Origin: Sabellastarte sp. h YS-2021
Taxonomy: Eukaryota > Annelida > Polychaeta > Sabellida > Sabellidae
Reading direction: 5' to 3'
Assembly (NCBI GenBank): GCA_964017235.1
Contig: OZ024936.1
Location: 59,261,028 to 59,325,027 of the forward strand
DNA: 64,000 nucleotides
A model generated the notes under the pieces. The model saw only the letters and a program-made list of their open reading frames with translations, ran no database searches and had not been told where the DNA came from. Position 1 is the first letter of the stretch, and every line of letters starts with the position of its first letter. A program made the translations under genes and the position numbers. Positions 1 through 12,918 of the stretch are shown one piece after another.

Positions 1-3000
1 ATTTTATGCCTATTTTAATAAATAATGAGGATATTTTAGGCGCATTTTGAACCTTACATGTCTGATCAGAAATTATTTTACCAAAATATTGTTCTAAATA
101 TAGCCCAAACTAGATGTAAATCAGCCCAAACCAGTACCAAATGTTGGTCTATAAGTCTGAAATTTGGCCCAAAAATCACTTGCCACATACTAAATCTGAC
201 TGTATAGGTTTTGAGATTACAGCTGGTATACCAGTGGTGTCATATGTCATACAGGGTTGAGGAGAGTGAAAATACAGCCTCAGATGGCTGTATCAGGAAA
301 TGCTGATATATTCTCAATTAAAGTAGATTCAACGTTGAAAACCATATTGATTCACACAGGAGTCGCCACTGAAATGAATTTTAGTAGTGTGTTCCTTCAG
401 AAATACACATGTGGCCCAAAGTACAGGTTCTGGGAGTGTAGTTGGCGAGGGATGCATAAAATGCCAGATCAGCCCACACCACCCCTTAAAGTTGGTCAAT
501 CTGGCTGAGATTTTCACAGGAAACTCAGTTTATATCAGAGAATGAATTTGTATTAGGCTGACCCACTCGAGGGCCACATTAAAAATTTCAATTTCCGGGG
601 TGTGGGGGGGCCCCATGCCACCCCTCAGGTAGGAAATTTCAAGTATATCCTAATATTGCCAATCTAAAGCCCAAATTTAATTTTATGCCTATTTTAATAA
701 ATAATGAGGATATTTTAGGCGCATTTTGAGCATCACATGTCTGGTCATAAATTATTTTACCAAAATATTGTTCTAAATATAGCCCAAAATAGATGTAAAT
801 CAGCCCAAACCAGTACCAAATGTTGGTCTATAAGTCTGAAATTTGGCCCAAAAATCACTTGCCACATACTAAATCTGACTGTATAGGTTTTGAGATTACA
901 GCTGGTATACCAGTGGTGTCATATGTGTCATACAGGGTTGAGGAGAGTGAAAATACAGCCTCAGATGGCTGTATCACGAAATGCTGATATATTCTCAATT
1001 AAGGTAGATTCAAGGTTGAAAACCATATTCATTCACACAGGAGTCGCCACTGAAATGAATTTTAGTAGTGTGTTCCTTCAGAAATACACATGTGGCCCAA
1101 AGTACAGGTTCTGGGAGTGTAGTGAGCGAGGGATGCATAAAATGCCAGATCAGCCCAAACCACCCCTTAAAGTTGGTCAATCTGGCTGAAATTTTCACAG
1201 GAAACTCAGTTTATATCAGAGAATGAATTTGTATTAGTCTGACCCACTCGAGGGCCACATTAAAAATTTCAATTTCCGGGGTGTAGTGTCGCCCCATGTC
1301 ACCCCTCAGGTACGAAATTTCAAGTATATCCTAATATTGCCAATCTGAAGCCCAAATTTAATTTTATGCCTATTTTAATAAATAATGAGGATATTTTAGG
1401 CGCATTTTGAGCATCACATGTCTGGTCATAAATTATTTTACCAAAATATTGTTCTAAATAGAGCCCAAAATAGATGTAAATCAGCCCAAACCAGTACCAA
1501 ATGTTGGTCTATAAGTCTGAAATTTGGCCCAAAAATCACTTGTCACATACTAAATCTGACTGTATAGGTTTTGAGATTACAGCTGGTATACCAGTGGTGT
1601 CATATGTGTCATACAGGGTTGAGGAGAGTGAAAATACAGCCTCAGATGGCTGTATCAGGAAGTGCTGATATATTCTCAATTAAGGTAGAGTCAAGGTTGA
1701 AAACCATATTCATTCACACAGGAGTCGCCACTGAAATGAATTTTAGTAGTGTGTTCCTTCAGAAATACACATGTGGCCCAAAGTACAGGTTCAGGGACTG
1801 TAGTTGGTGAGGGATGCATAAAATGCCAGATCAGCCCAAACCACCCCTTAAAGTTGGTCATTCTGGCTGAAATTTTCACAGGAAACTCAGTTTATATCAG
1901 AGAATGAATTTGTATTAGGCTGGCACACTCCAGGGCCACATTAAAAATTTCAATTTCCGGGGTGTAGGGGGGCCCCATGTCACCCCTCAGGTAGGAAATT
2001 TCAAGTATATCCTAATATTGCCAATCTGAACCCAAATTTAATTTTATGCCTATTTTAATAAATAATGAGGATATTTTAGGCGCATTTTGAGCATTACATG
2101 TCTGATCAGAAATTATTTTACCAAAATATTGTTCTAAATAGAGCCCAAAATAGATGTAAATCAGCCCAAACCAGTACCAAATGTTGGTCTATAAGTCTGA
2201 AATTTGGCCCAAAAATCACTTGCCACATACTAAATCTGACTGTATAGGTTTTGAGATTACAGCTGGTATACCAGTGGTGTCATATGTGTCATACAGGGTT
2301 GAGAAGAGTGAAAATACAGCCTCAGATGGCTGTATCAGGAAATGCTGATATATTCTCAATTAAGGTAGATTCAAGGTTGAAAACCATATTCATTCACACA
2401 GGAGTCGCCACTGAAATGAATTTTAGTAGTGTGTTCCTTCAGAAATACACATGTGGCCCAAAGTACAGGTTCAGGGAGTGTAGTTGGCGAGAGATGCATA
2501 CAATGCCAGATCAGCCCACACCACCCCTTAAAGTTGGTCAATCTGGCTGAGATTTTCACAGGAAACTCAGTTTATATCAGAGACTGAATTTGTATTAGGC
2601 TGACCCACTCGAGGGCCACATTAAAAATTTCAATTTCCGGGGTGTGGGGGGCCCCATGCCACCCCTCAGGTAGGAAATTTCAAGTATATCCTAATATTGC
2701 CAATCTGAAGCCCAAATTTAATTTTATGCCTATTTTAATAAATAATGAGGATATTTTAGGCGCATTTTGAGCATCACATGTCTGGTCATAAATTATTTTA
2801 CCAAAATATTGTTCTAAATAGAGCCCAAAATAGATGTAAATCAGCCCAAACCAGTACCAAATGTTGGTCTATAAGTCTGAAATTTGGCCCAAAAATCACT
2901 TGTCACATACTAAATCTGACTGTATAGGTTTTGAGATTACAGCTGGTATACCAGTGGTGTCATATGTGTCATACAGGGTTGAGGAGAGTGAAAATACAGC

Positions 3001-6000
3001 CTCAGATGGCTGTATCAGGAAGTGCTGATATATTCTCAATTAAGGTAGATTCAAGGTTGAAAACCATATTGATTCACACAGGAGTCGCCACTGAAATGAA
3101 TTTTAGTAGTGTGTTCCTTCAGAAATACACATGTGGCCCAAAGTACAGGTTCTGGGAGTGTAGTGAGCGAGGGATGCATAAAATGCCAGATCAGCCCAAA
3201 CCACCCCTTAAAGTTGGTCAATCTGGCTGAGATTTTCACAGGAAACTCAGTTTATATCACAGAATGAATTTGTATTAGGCTAGCACACTCCAGGGCCACA
3301 TTAAAAATTTCAATTTCCGGGGTGTAGGGGGGCCCCATGTCACCCCTCAGGTACGAAATTTCAAGTATATCCTAATATTGCCAATCTGAAGCCCAAATTT
3401 AATTTTATGCCTATTTTAATAAATAATGAGGATATTTTAGGCGCATTTTGAGCATCACATGTCTGGTCATAAATTATTTTACCAAAATATTGTTCTAAAT
3501 ATAGCCCAAAATAGATGTAAATCAGCCCAAACCAGTACCAAATGTTGGTCTATAAGTCTGAAATTTGGCCCAAAAATCACTTGCCACATACTAAATCTGA
3601 CTGTATAGGTTTTGAGATTACAGCTGGTATACCAGTGGTGTCATATGTGTCATACAGGGTTGAGGAGAGTGAAAATACAGCCTCAGATGGCTGTATCACG
3701 AAATGCTGATATATTCTCAATTAAGGTAGATTCAAGGTTGAAAACCATATTCATTCACACAGGAGTCGCCACTGAAATGAATTTTAGTAGTGTGTTCCTT
3801 CAGAAATACACATGTGGCCCAAAGTACAGGTTCTGGGAGTGTAGTAAGCGAGGGATGCATAAAATGCCCGATCAGCCCAAACCACCCCTTAAAGTTGGTC
3901 AATCTGGCTGAAATTTTCACAGGAAACTCAGTTTATATCAGAGAATGAATTTGTATTAGTCTGACCCACTCGAGGGCCACATTAAAAATTTCAATTTCCG
4001 GGGTGTAGTGTCGCCCCATGTCACCCCTCAGGTACGAAATTTCAAGTATATCCTAATATTGCCAATCTGAAGCCCAAATTTAATTTTATGCCTATTTTAA
4101 TAAATAATGAGGATATTTTAGGCGCATTTTGAGCATCACATGTCTGGTCATAAATTATTTTACCAAAATATTGTTCTAAATAGAGCCCAAAATAGATGTA
4201 AATCAGCCCAAACCAGTACCAAATGTTGGTCTATAAGTCTGAAATTTGGCCCAAAAATCACTTGTCACATACTAAATCTGACTGTATAGGTTTTGAGATT
4301 ACAGCTGGTATACCAGTGGTGTCATATGTGTCATACAGGGTTGAGGAGAGTGAAAATACAGCCTCAGATGGCTGTATCAGGAAGTGCTGATATATTCTCA
4401 ATTAAGGTAGAGTCAAGGTTGAAAACCATATTCATTCACACAGGAGTCGCCACTGAAATGAATTTTAGTAGTGTGTTCCTTCAGAAATACACATGTGGCC
4501 CAAAGTACAGGTTCAGGGACTGTAGTTGGTGAGGGATGCATAAAATGCCAGATCAGCCCAAACCACCCCTTAAAGTTGGTCATTCTGGCTGAAATTTTCA
4601 CAGGAAACTCAGTTTATATCAGAGAATGAATTTGTATTAGGCTGGCACACTCCAGGGCCACATTAAAAATTTCAATTTCCGGGGTGTAGGGGGGCCCCAT
4701 GTCACCCCTCAGGTAGGAAATTTCAAGTATATCCTAATATTGCCAATCTGAACCCAAATTTAATTTTATGCCTATTTTAATAAATAATGAGGATATTTTA
4801 GGCGCATTTTGAGCATTACATGTCTGATCAGAAATTATTTTACCAAAATATTGTTCTAAATGGAGCCCAAAATAGATGTAAATCAGCCCAAACCAGTACC
4901 AAATGTTGGTCTATAAGTCTGAAATTTGGCCCAAAAATCACTTGCCACATACTAAATCTGACTGTATAGGTTTTGAGATTACAGCTGGTATACCAGTGGT
5001 GTCATATGTGTCATACAGGGTTGAGAAGAGTGAAAATACAGCCTCAGATGGCTGTATCAGGAAATGCTGATATATTCTCAATTAAGGTAGATTCAAGGTT
5101 GAAAACCATATTCATTCACACAGGAGTCGCCACTGAAATGAATTTTAGTAGTGTGTTCCTTCAGAAATACACATGTGGCCCAAAGTACAGGTTCAGGGAG
5201 TGTAGTTGGCGAGAGATGCATACAATGCCAGATCAGCCCACACCACCCCTTAAAGTTGGTCAATCTGGCTGAGATTTTCACAGGAAACTCAGTTTATATC
5301 AGAGACTGAATTTGTATTAGGCTGACCCACTCGAGGGCCACATTAAAAATTTCAATTTCCGGGGTGTGGGGGGCCCCATGCCACCCCTCAGGTAGGAAAT
5401 TTCAAGTATATCCTAATATTGCCAATCTGAAGCCCAAATTTAATTTTATGCCTATTTTAATAAATAATGAGGATATTTTAGGCGCATTTTGAACCTTACA
5501 TGTCTGATCAGAAATTATTTTACCAAAATATTGTTCTAAATATAGCCCAAACTAGATGTAAATCAGCCCAAACCAGTACCAAATGTTGGTCTATAAGTCT
5601 GAAATTTGGCACAAAAATCACTTGCCACATACTAAATCTGACTGTATAGGTTTTGAGATTACAGCTGGTATACCAGTGGTGTCATATGTCATACAGGGTT
5701 GAGGAGAGTGAAAATACAGCCTCAGATGGCTGTATCAGGAAATGCTGATATATTCTCAATTAAAGTAGATTCAACGTTGAAAACCATATTGATTCACACA
5801 GGAGTCGCCACTGAAATGAATTTTAGTAGTGTGTTCCTTCAGAAATACACATGTGGCCCAAAGTACAGGTTCTGGGAGTGTAGTTGGCGAGGGATGCATA
5901 AAATGCCAGATCAGCCCACACCACCCCTTAAAGTTGGTCAATCTGGCTGAGATTTTCACAGGAAACTCAGTTTATATCAGAGAATGAATTTGTATTAGGC

Positions 6001-7481
6001 TGACCCACTCGAGGGCCACATTAAAAATTTCAATTTCCGGGGTGTGGGGGGGCCCCATGCCACCCCTCAGGTAGGAAATTTCAAGTATATCCTAATATTG
6101 CCAATCTAAAGCCCAAATTTAATTTTATGCCTATTTTAATAAATAATGAGGATATTTTAGGCGCATTTTGAGCATCACATGTCTGGTCATAAATTATTTT
6201 ACCAAAATATTGTTCTAAATATAGCCCAAAATAGATGTAAATCAGCCCAAACCAGTACCAAATGTTGGTCTATAAGTCTGAAATTTGGCCCAAAAATCAC
6301 TTGCCACATACTAAATCTGACTGTATAGGTTTTGAGATTACAGCTGGTATACCAGTGGTGTCATATGTGTCATACAGGGTTGAGGAGAGTGAAAATACAG
6401 CCTCAGATGGCTGTATCACGAAATGCTGATATATTCTCAATTAAGGTAGATTCAAGGTTGAAAACCATATTCATTCACACAGGAGTCGCCACTGAAATGA
6501 ATTTTAGTAGTGTGTTCCTTCAGAAATACACATGTGGCCCAAAGTACAGGTTCTGGGAGTGTAGTGAGCGAGGGATGCATAAAATGCCAGATCAGCCCAA
6601 ACCACCCCTTAAAGTTGGTCAATCTGGCTGAAATTTTCACAGGAAACTCAGTTTATATCAGAGAATGAATTTGTATTAGGCTGGCACACTCCAGGGCCAC
6701 ATTAAAAATTTCAATTTCCGGGGTGTAGGGGGGCCCCATGTCACCCCTCAGGTAGGAAATTTCAAGTATATCCTAATATTGCCAATCTGAACCCAAATTT
6801 AATTTTATGCCTATTTTAATAAATAATGAGGATATTTTAGGCGCATTTTGAGCATTACATGTCTGATCAGAAATTATTTTACCAAAATATTGTTCTAAAT
6901 GGAGCCCAAAATAGATGTAAATCAGCCCAAACCAGTACCAAATGTTGGTCTATAAGTCTGAAATTTGGCCCAAAAATCACTTGCCACATACTAAATCTGA
7001 CTGTATAGGTTTTGAGATTACAGCTGGTATACCAGTGGTGTCATATGTGTCATACAGGGTTGAGAAGAGTGAAAATACAGCCTCAGATGGCTGTATCAGG
7101 AAATGCTGATATATTCTCAATTAAGGTAGATTCAAGGTTGAAAACCATATTCATTCACACAGGAGTCGCCACTGAAATGAATTTTAGTAGTGTGTTCCTT
7201 CAGAAATACACATGTGGCCCAAAGTACAGGTTCAGGGAGTGTAGTTGGCGAGAGATGCATACAATGCCAGATCAGCCCACACCACCCCTTAAAGTTGGTC
7301 AATCTGGCTGAGATTTTCACAGGAAACTCAGGTTATGTCAGAGACTGAATTTGTATTAGGCTGACCCACTCGAGGGCCACATTAAAAATTTCAATTTCCG
7401 GGGTGTGGGGGGCCCCATGCCACCCCTCAGGTAGGAAATTTCAAGTATATCCTAATATTGCCAATCTGAAGCCCAAATTTA

Positions 7482-10400
7482 ATTTTATGCCTATTTTAAT
7501 AAATAATGAGGATATTTTAGGCGCATTTTGAACCTTACATGTCTGATCAGAAATTATTTTACCAAAATATTGTTCTAAATATAGCCCAAACTAGATGTAA
7601 ATCAGCCCAAACCAGTACCAAATGTTGGTCTATAAGTCTGAAATTTGGCCCAAAAATCACTTGCCACATACTAAATCTGACTGTATAGGTTTTGAGATTA
7701 CAGCTGGTATACCAGTGGTGTCATATGTCATACAGGGTTGAGGAGAGTGAAAATACAGCCTCAGATGGCTGTATCAGGAAATGCTGATATATTCTCAATT
7801 AAAGTAGATTCAACGTTGAAAACCATATTGATTCACACAGGAGTCGCCACTGAAATGAATTTTAGTAGTGTGTTCCTTCAGAAATACACATGTGGCCCAA
7901 AGTACAGGTTCTGGGAGTGTAGTTGGCGAGGGATGCATAAAATGCCAGATCAGCCCACACCACCCCTTAAAGTTGGTCAATCTGGCTGAGATTTTCACAG
8001 GAAACTCAGTTTATATCAGAGAATGAATTTGTATTAGGCTGACCCACTCGAGGGCCACATTAAAAATTTCAATTTCCGGGGTGTGGGGGGGCGCCATGCC
8101 ACCCCTCAGGTAGGAAATTTCAAGTATATCCTAATATTGCCAATCTGAAGCCCAAATTTAATTTTATGCCTATTTTAATAAATAATGAGGATATTTTAGG
8201 CGCATTTTGAACCTTACATGTCTGATCAGAAATTATTTTACCAAAATATTGTTCTAAATAGAGCCCAAAATAGATGTAAATCAGCCCAAACCAGTACCAA
8301 ATGTTGGTCTATAAGTCTAAAATTTGGCCCAAAAATCACTTGCCACATACTAAATCTGACTGTATAGGTTTTGAGATTACAGCTGGTATACCAGTGGTGT
8401 CATATGTGTCATACAGGGTTGAGGAGAGTGAAAATACAGCCTCAGATGGCTGTATCAGGAAATGCTGATATATTCTCAATTAAGGTAGATTCAAGGTTGA
8501 AAACCATATTCATTCACACAGGAGTCGCCACTGAAATGAATTTTAGTAGTGTGTTCCTTCAGAAATACACATGTGGCCCAAAGTACAGGTTCAGGGAGTG
8601 TAGTTGGTGAGGGATGCATAAAATGCCAGATCAGCCCAAACCACCCCTTAAAGTTGGTCATTCTGGCTGAAATTTTCACAGGAAACTCAGTTTATATCAG
8701 AGAATGAATTTGTATTAGGCTGGCACACTCCAGGGCCACATTAAAAATTTCAATTTCCGGGGTGTAGGGGGGCCCCATGTCACCCCTCAGGTAGGAAATT
8801 TCAAGTATATCCTAATATTGCCAATCTGAACCCAAATTTAATTTTATGCCTATTTTAATAAATAATGAGGATATTTTAGGCGCATTTTGAGCATTACATG
8901 TCTGATCAGAAATTATTTTACCAAAATATTGTTCTAAATGGAGCCCAAAATAGATGTAAATCAGCCCAAACCAGTACCAAATGTTGGTCTATAAGTCTGA
9001 AATTTGGCCCAAAAATCACTTGCCACATACTAAATCTGACTGTATAGGTTTTGAGATTACAGCTGGTATACCAGTGGTGTCATATGTGTCATACAGGGTT
9101 GAGAAGAGTGAAAATACAGCCTCAGATGGCTGTATCAGGAAATGCTGATATATTCTCAATTAAGGTAGATTCAAGGTTGAAAACCATATTCATTCACACA
9201 GGAGTCGCCACTGAAATGAATTTTAGTAGTGTGTTCCTTCAGAAATACACATGTGGCCCAAAGTACAGGTTCTGGGAGTGTAGTTGGCGAGAGATGCATA
9301 CAATGCCAGATCAGCCCACACCACCCCTTAAAGTTGGTCAATCTGGCTGAGATTTTCACAGGAAACTCAGTTTATATCAGAGACTGAATTTGTATTAGGC
9401 TGACCCACTCGAGGGCCACATTAAAAATTTCAATTTCCGGGGTGTGGGGGGCCCCATGCCACCCCTCAGGTAGGAAATTTCAAGTATATCCTAATATTGC
9501 CAATCTGAAGCCCAAATTTAATTTTATGCCTATTTTAATAAATAATGAGGATATTTTAGGCGCATTTTGAACCTTACATGTCTGATCAGAAATTATTTTA
9601 CCAAAATATTGTTCTAAATATAGCCCAAACTAGATGTAAATCAGCCCAAACCAGTACCAAATGTTGGTCTATAAGTCTGAAATTTGGCCCAAAAATCACT
9701 TGCCACATACTAAATCTGACTGTATAGGTTTTGAGATTACAGCTGGTATACCAGTGGTGTCATATGTCATACAGGGTTGAGGAGAGTGAAAATACAGCCT
9801 CAGATGGCTGTATCAGGAAATGCTGATATATTCTCAATTAAAGTAGATTCAAGGTTGAAAACCATATTGATTCACACAGGAGTCGCCACTGAAATGAATT
9901 TTAGTAGTGTGTTCCTTCAGAAATACACATGTGGCCCAAAGTACAGGTTCTGGGAGTGTAGTTGGCGAGGGATGCATAAAATGCCAGATCAGCCCGCACC
10001 ACCCCTTAAAGTTGGTCAATCTGGCTGAGATTTTCACAGGAAACTCAGTTTATATCAGAGAATGAATTTGTATTAGGCTGACCCACTCGAGGGCCACATT
10101 AAAAATTTCAATTTCCGGGGTGTGGGGGGGCCCCATGCCACCCCTCAGGTACGAAATTTCAAGTATATCCTAATATTGCCAATCTGAAGCCCAAATTTAA
10201 TTTTATGCCTATTTTAATAAATAATGAGGATATTTTAGGCGCATTTTGAACCTTACATGTCTGATCAGAAATTATTTTACCAAAATATTGTTCTAAATAG
10301 AGCCCAAAATAGATGTAAATCAGCCCAAACCAGTACCAAATGTTGGTCTATAAGTCTGAAATTTGGCCCAAAAATCACTTGGCACATACTAAATCTGACT

Positions 10401-12918
10401 GTATAGGTTTTGAGATTACAGCTGGTATACCAGTGGTGTCATATGTGTCATACAGGGTTGAGGAGAGTGAAAATACAGCCTCAGATGGCTGTATCAGGAA
10501 ATGCTGATATATTCTCAATTAAGGTAGATTCAAGGTTGAAAACCATATTCATTCACACAGGAGTCGCCACTGAAATGAATTTTAGTAGTGTGTTCCTTCA
10601 GAAATACACATGTGGCCCAAAGTACAGGTTCAGAGACTGTAGTTGGTGAGGGATGCATAAAATGCCAGATCAGCCCAAACCACCCCTTAAAGTTGGTCAT
10701 TCTGGCTGAAATTTTCACAGGAAACTCAGTTTATATCAGAGAATGAATTTGTATTAGGCTGGCACACTCCAGGGCCACATTAAAAATTTCAATTTCCGGG
10801 GTGTAGGGGGGCCCCATGTCACCCCTCAGGTAGGAAATTTCAAGTATATCCTAATATTGCTAATCTGAACCCAAATTTAATTTTATGCCTATTTTAATAA
10901 ATAATGAGGATATTTTAGGCGCATTTTGAGCATTACATGTCTGATCAGAAATTATTTTACCAAAATATTGTTCTAAATGGAGCCCAAAATAGATGTAAAT
11001 CAGCCCAAACCAGTACCAAATGTTGGTCTATAAGTCTGAAATTTGGCCCAAAAATCACTTGCCACATACTAAATCTGACTGTATAGGTTTTGAGATTACA
11101 GCTGGTATACCAGTGGTGTCATATGTGTCATACAGGGTTGAGAAGAGTGAAAATACAGCCTCAGATGGCTGTATCAGGAAATGCTGATATATTCTCAATT
11201 AAGGTAGATTCAAGGTTGAAAACCATATTCATTCACACAGGAGTCGCCACTGAAATGAATTTTAGTAGTGTGTTCCTTCAGAAATACACATGTGGCCCAA
11301 AGTACAGGTTCTGGGAGTGTAGTTGGCGAGAGATGCATACAATGCCAGATCAGCCCACACCACCCCTTAAAGTTGGTCAATCTGGCTGAGATTTTCACAG
11401 GAAACTCAGTTTATATCAGAGACTGAATTTGTATTAGGCTGACCCACTCGAGGGCCACATTAAAAATTTCAATTTCCGGGGTGTGGGGGGCCCCATGCCA
11501 CCCCTCAGGTAGGAAATTTCAAGTATATCCTAATATTGCCAATCTGAAGCCCAAATTTAATTTTATGCCTATTTTAATAAATAATGAGGATATTTTAGGC
11601 GCATTTTGAACCTTACATGTCTGATCAGAAATTATTTTACCAAAATATTGTTCTAAATATAGCCCAAACTAGATGTAAATCAGCCCAAACCAGTACCAAA
11701 TGTTGGTCTATAAGTCTGAAATTTGGCCCAAAAATCACTTGCCACATACTAAATCTGACTGTATAGGTTTTGAGATTACAGCTGGTATACCAGTGGTGTC
11801 ATATGTCATACAGGGTTGAGGAGAGTGAAAATACAGCCTCAGATGGCTGTATCAGGAAATGCTGATATATTCTCAATTAAAGTAGATTCAAGGTTGAAAA
11901 CCATATTGATTCACACAGGAGTCGCCACTGAAATGAATTTTAGTAGTGTGTTCCTTCAGAAATACACATGTGGCCCAAAGTACAGGTTCTGGGAGTGTAG
12001 TTGGCGAGGGATGCATAAAATGCCAGATCAGCCCGCACCACCCCTTAAAGTTGGTCAATCTGGCTGAGATTTTCACAGGAAACTCAGTTTATATCAGAGA
12101 ATGAATTTGTATTAGGCTGACCCACTCGAGGGCCACATTAAAAATTTCAATTTCCGGGGTGTGGGGGGGCCCCATGCCACCCCTCAGGTACGAAATTTCA
12201 AGTATATCCTAATATTGCCAATCTGAAGCCCAAATTTAATTTTATGCCTATTTTAATAAATAATGAGGATATTTTAGGCGCATTTTGAACCTTACATGTC
12301 TGATCAGAAATTATTTTACCAAAATATTGTTCTAAATAGAGCCCAAAATAGATGTAAATCAGCCCAAACCAGTACCAAATGTTGGTCTATAAGTCTGAAA
12401 TTTGGCCCAAAAATCACTTGGCACATACTAAATCTGACTGTATAGGTTTTGAGATTACAGCTGGTATACCAGTGGTGTCATATGTGTCATACAGGGTTGA
12501 GGAGAGTGAAAATACAGCCTCAGATGGCTGTATCAGGAAATGCTGATATATTCTCAATTAAGGTAGATTCAAGGTTGAAAACCATATTCATTCACACAGG
12601 AGTCGCCACTGAAATGAATTTTAGTAGTGTGTTCCTTCAGAAATACACATGTGGCCCAAAGTACAGGTTCAGAGACTGTAGTTGGTGAGGGATGCATAAA
12701 ATGCCAGATCAGCCCAAACCACCCCTTAAAGTTGGTCATTCTGGCTGAAATTTTCACAGGAAACTCAGTTTATATCAGAGAATGAATTTGTATTAGGCTG
12801 GCACACTCCAGGGCCACATTAAAAATTTCAATTTCCGGGGTGTAGGGGGGCCCCATGTCACCCCTCAGGTAGGAAATTTCAAGTATATCCTAATATTGCT
12901 AATCTGAACCCAAATTTA
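7482..12918 (+). repeat. Higher-order repeat block: A-C-D, A-C-D, A-C
   Basis: Within the satellite, class order becomes regular here: A (7482), C, D, A (9521), C, D, A (11560), C, then a class B monomer interrupts. The A-to-A distance is 2039 bp in both steps, i.e. three monomers. Copies in the same position of successive trimers are closer to each other than neighbouring monomers are: the A copies at 9521 and 11560 share GCCCGCACCACCCC, while the adjacent C and D copies do not. This is the signature of a higher-order repeat spread by unequal exchange. Confidence 0.85.

Noticed and set aside
1-680. CENP-B box in the satellite monomer (TTTCAATTTCCGGGG)
   Set aside because: The spacing and the internal A of the CENP-B consensus do not fit; only the CGGG end matches.
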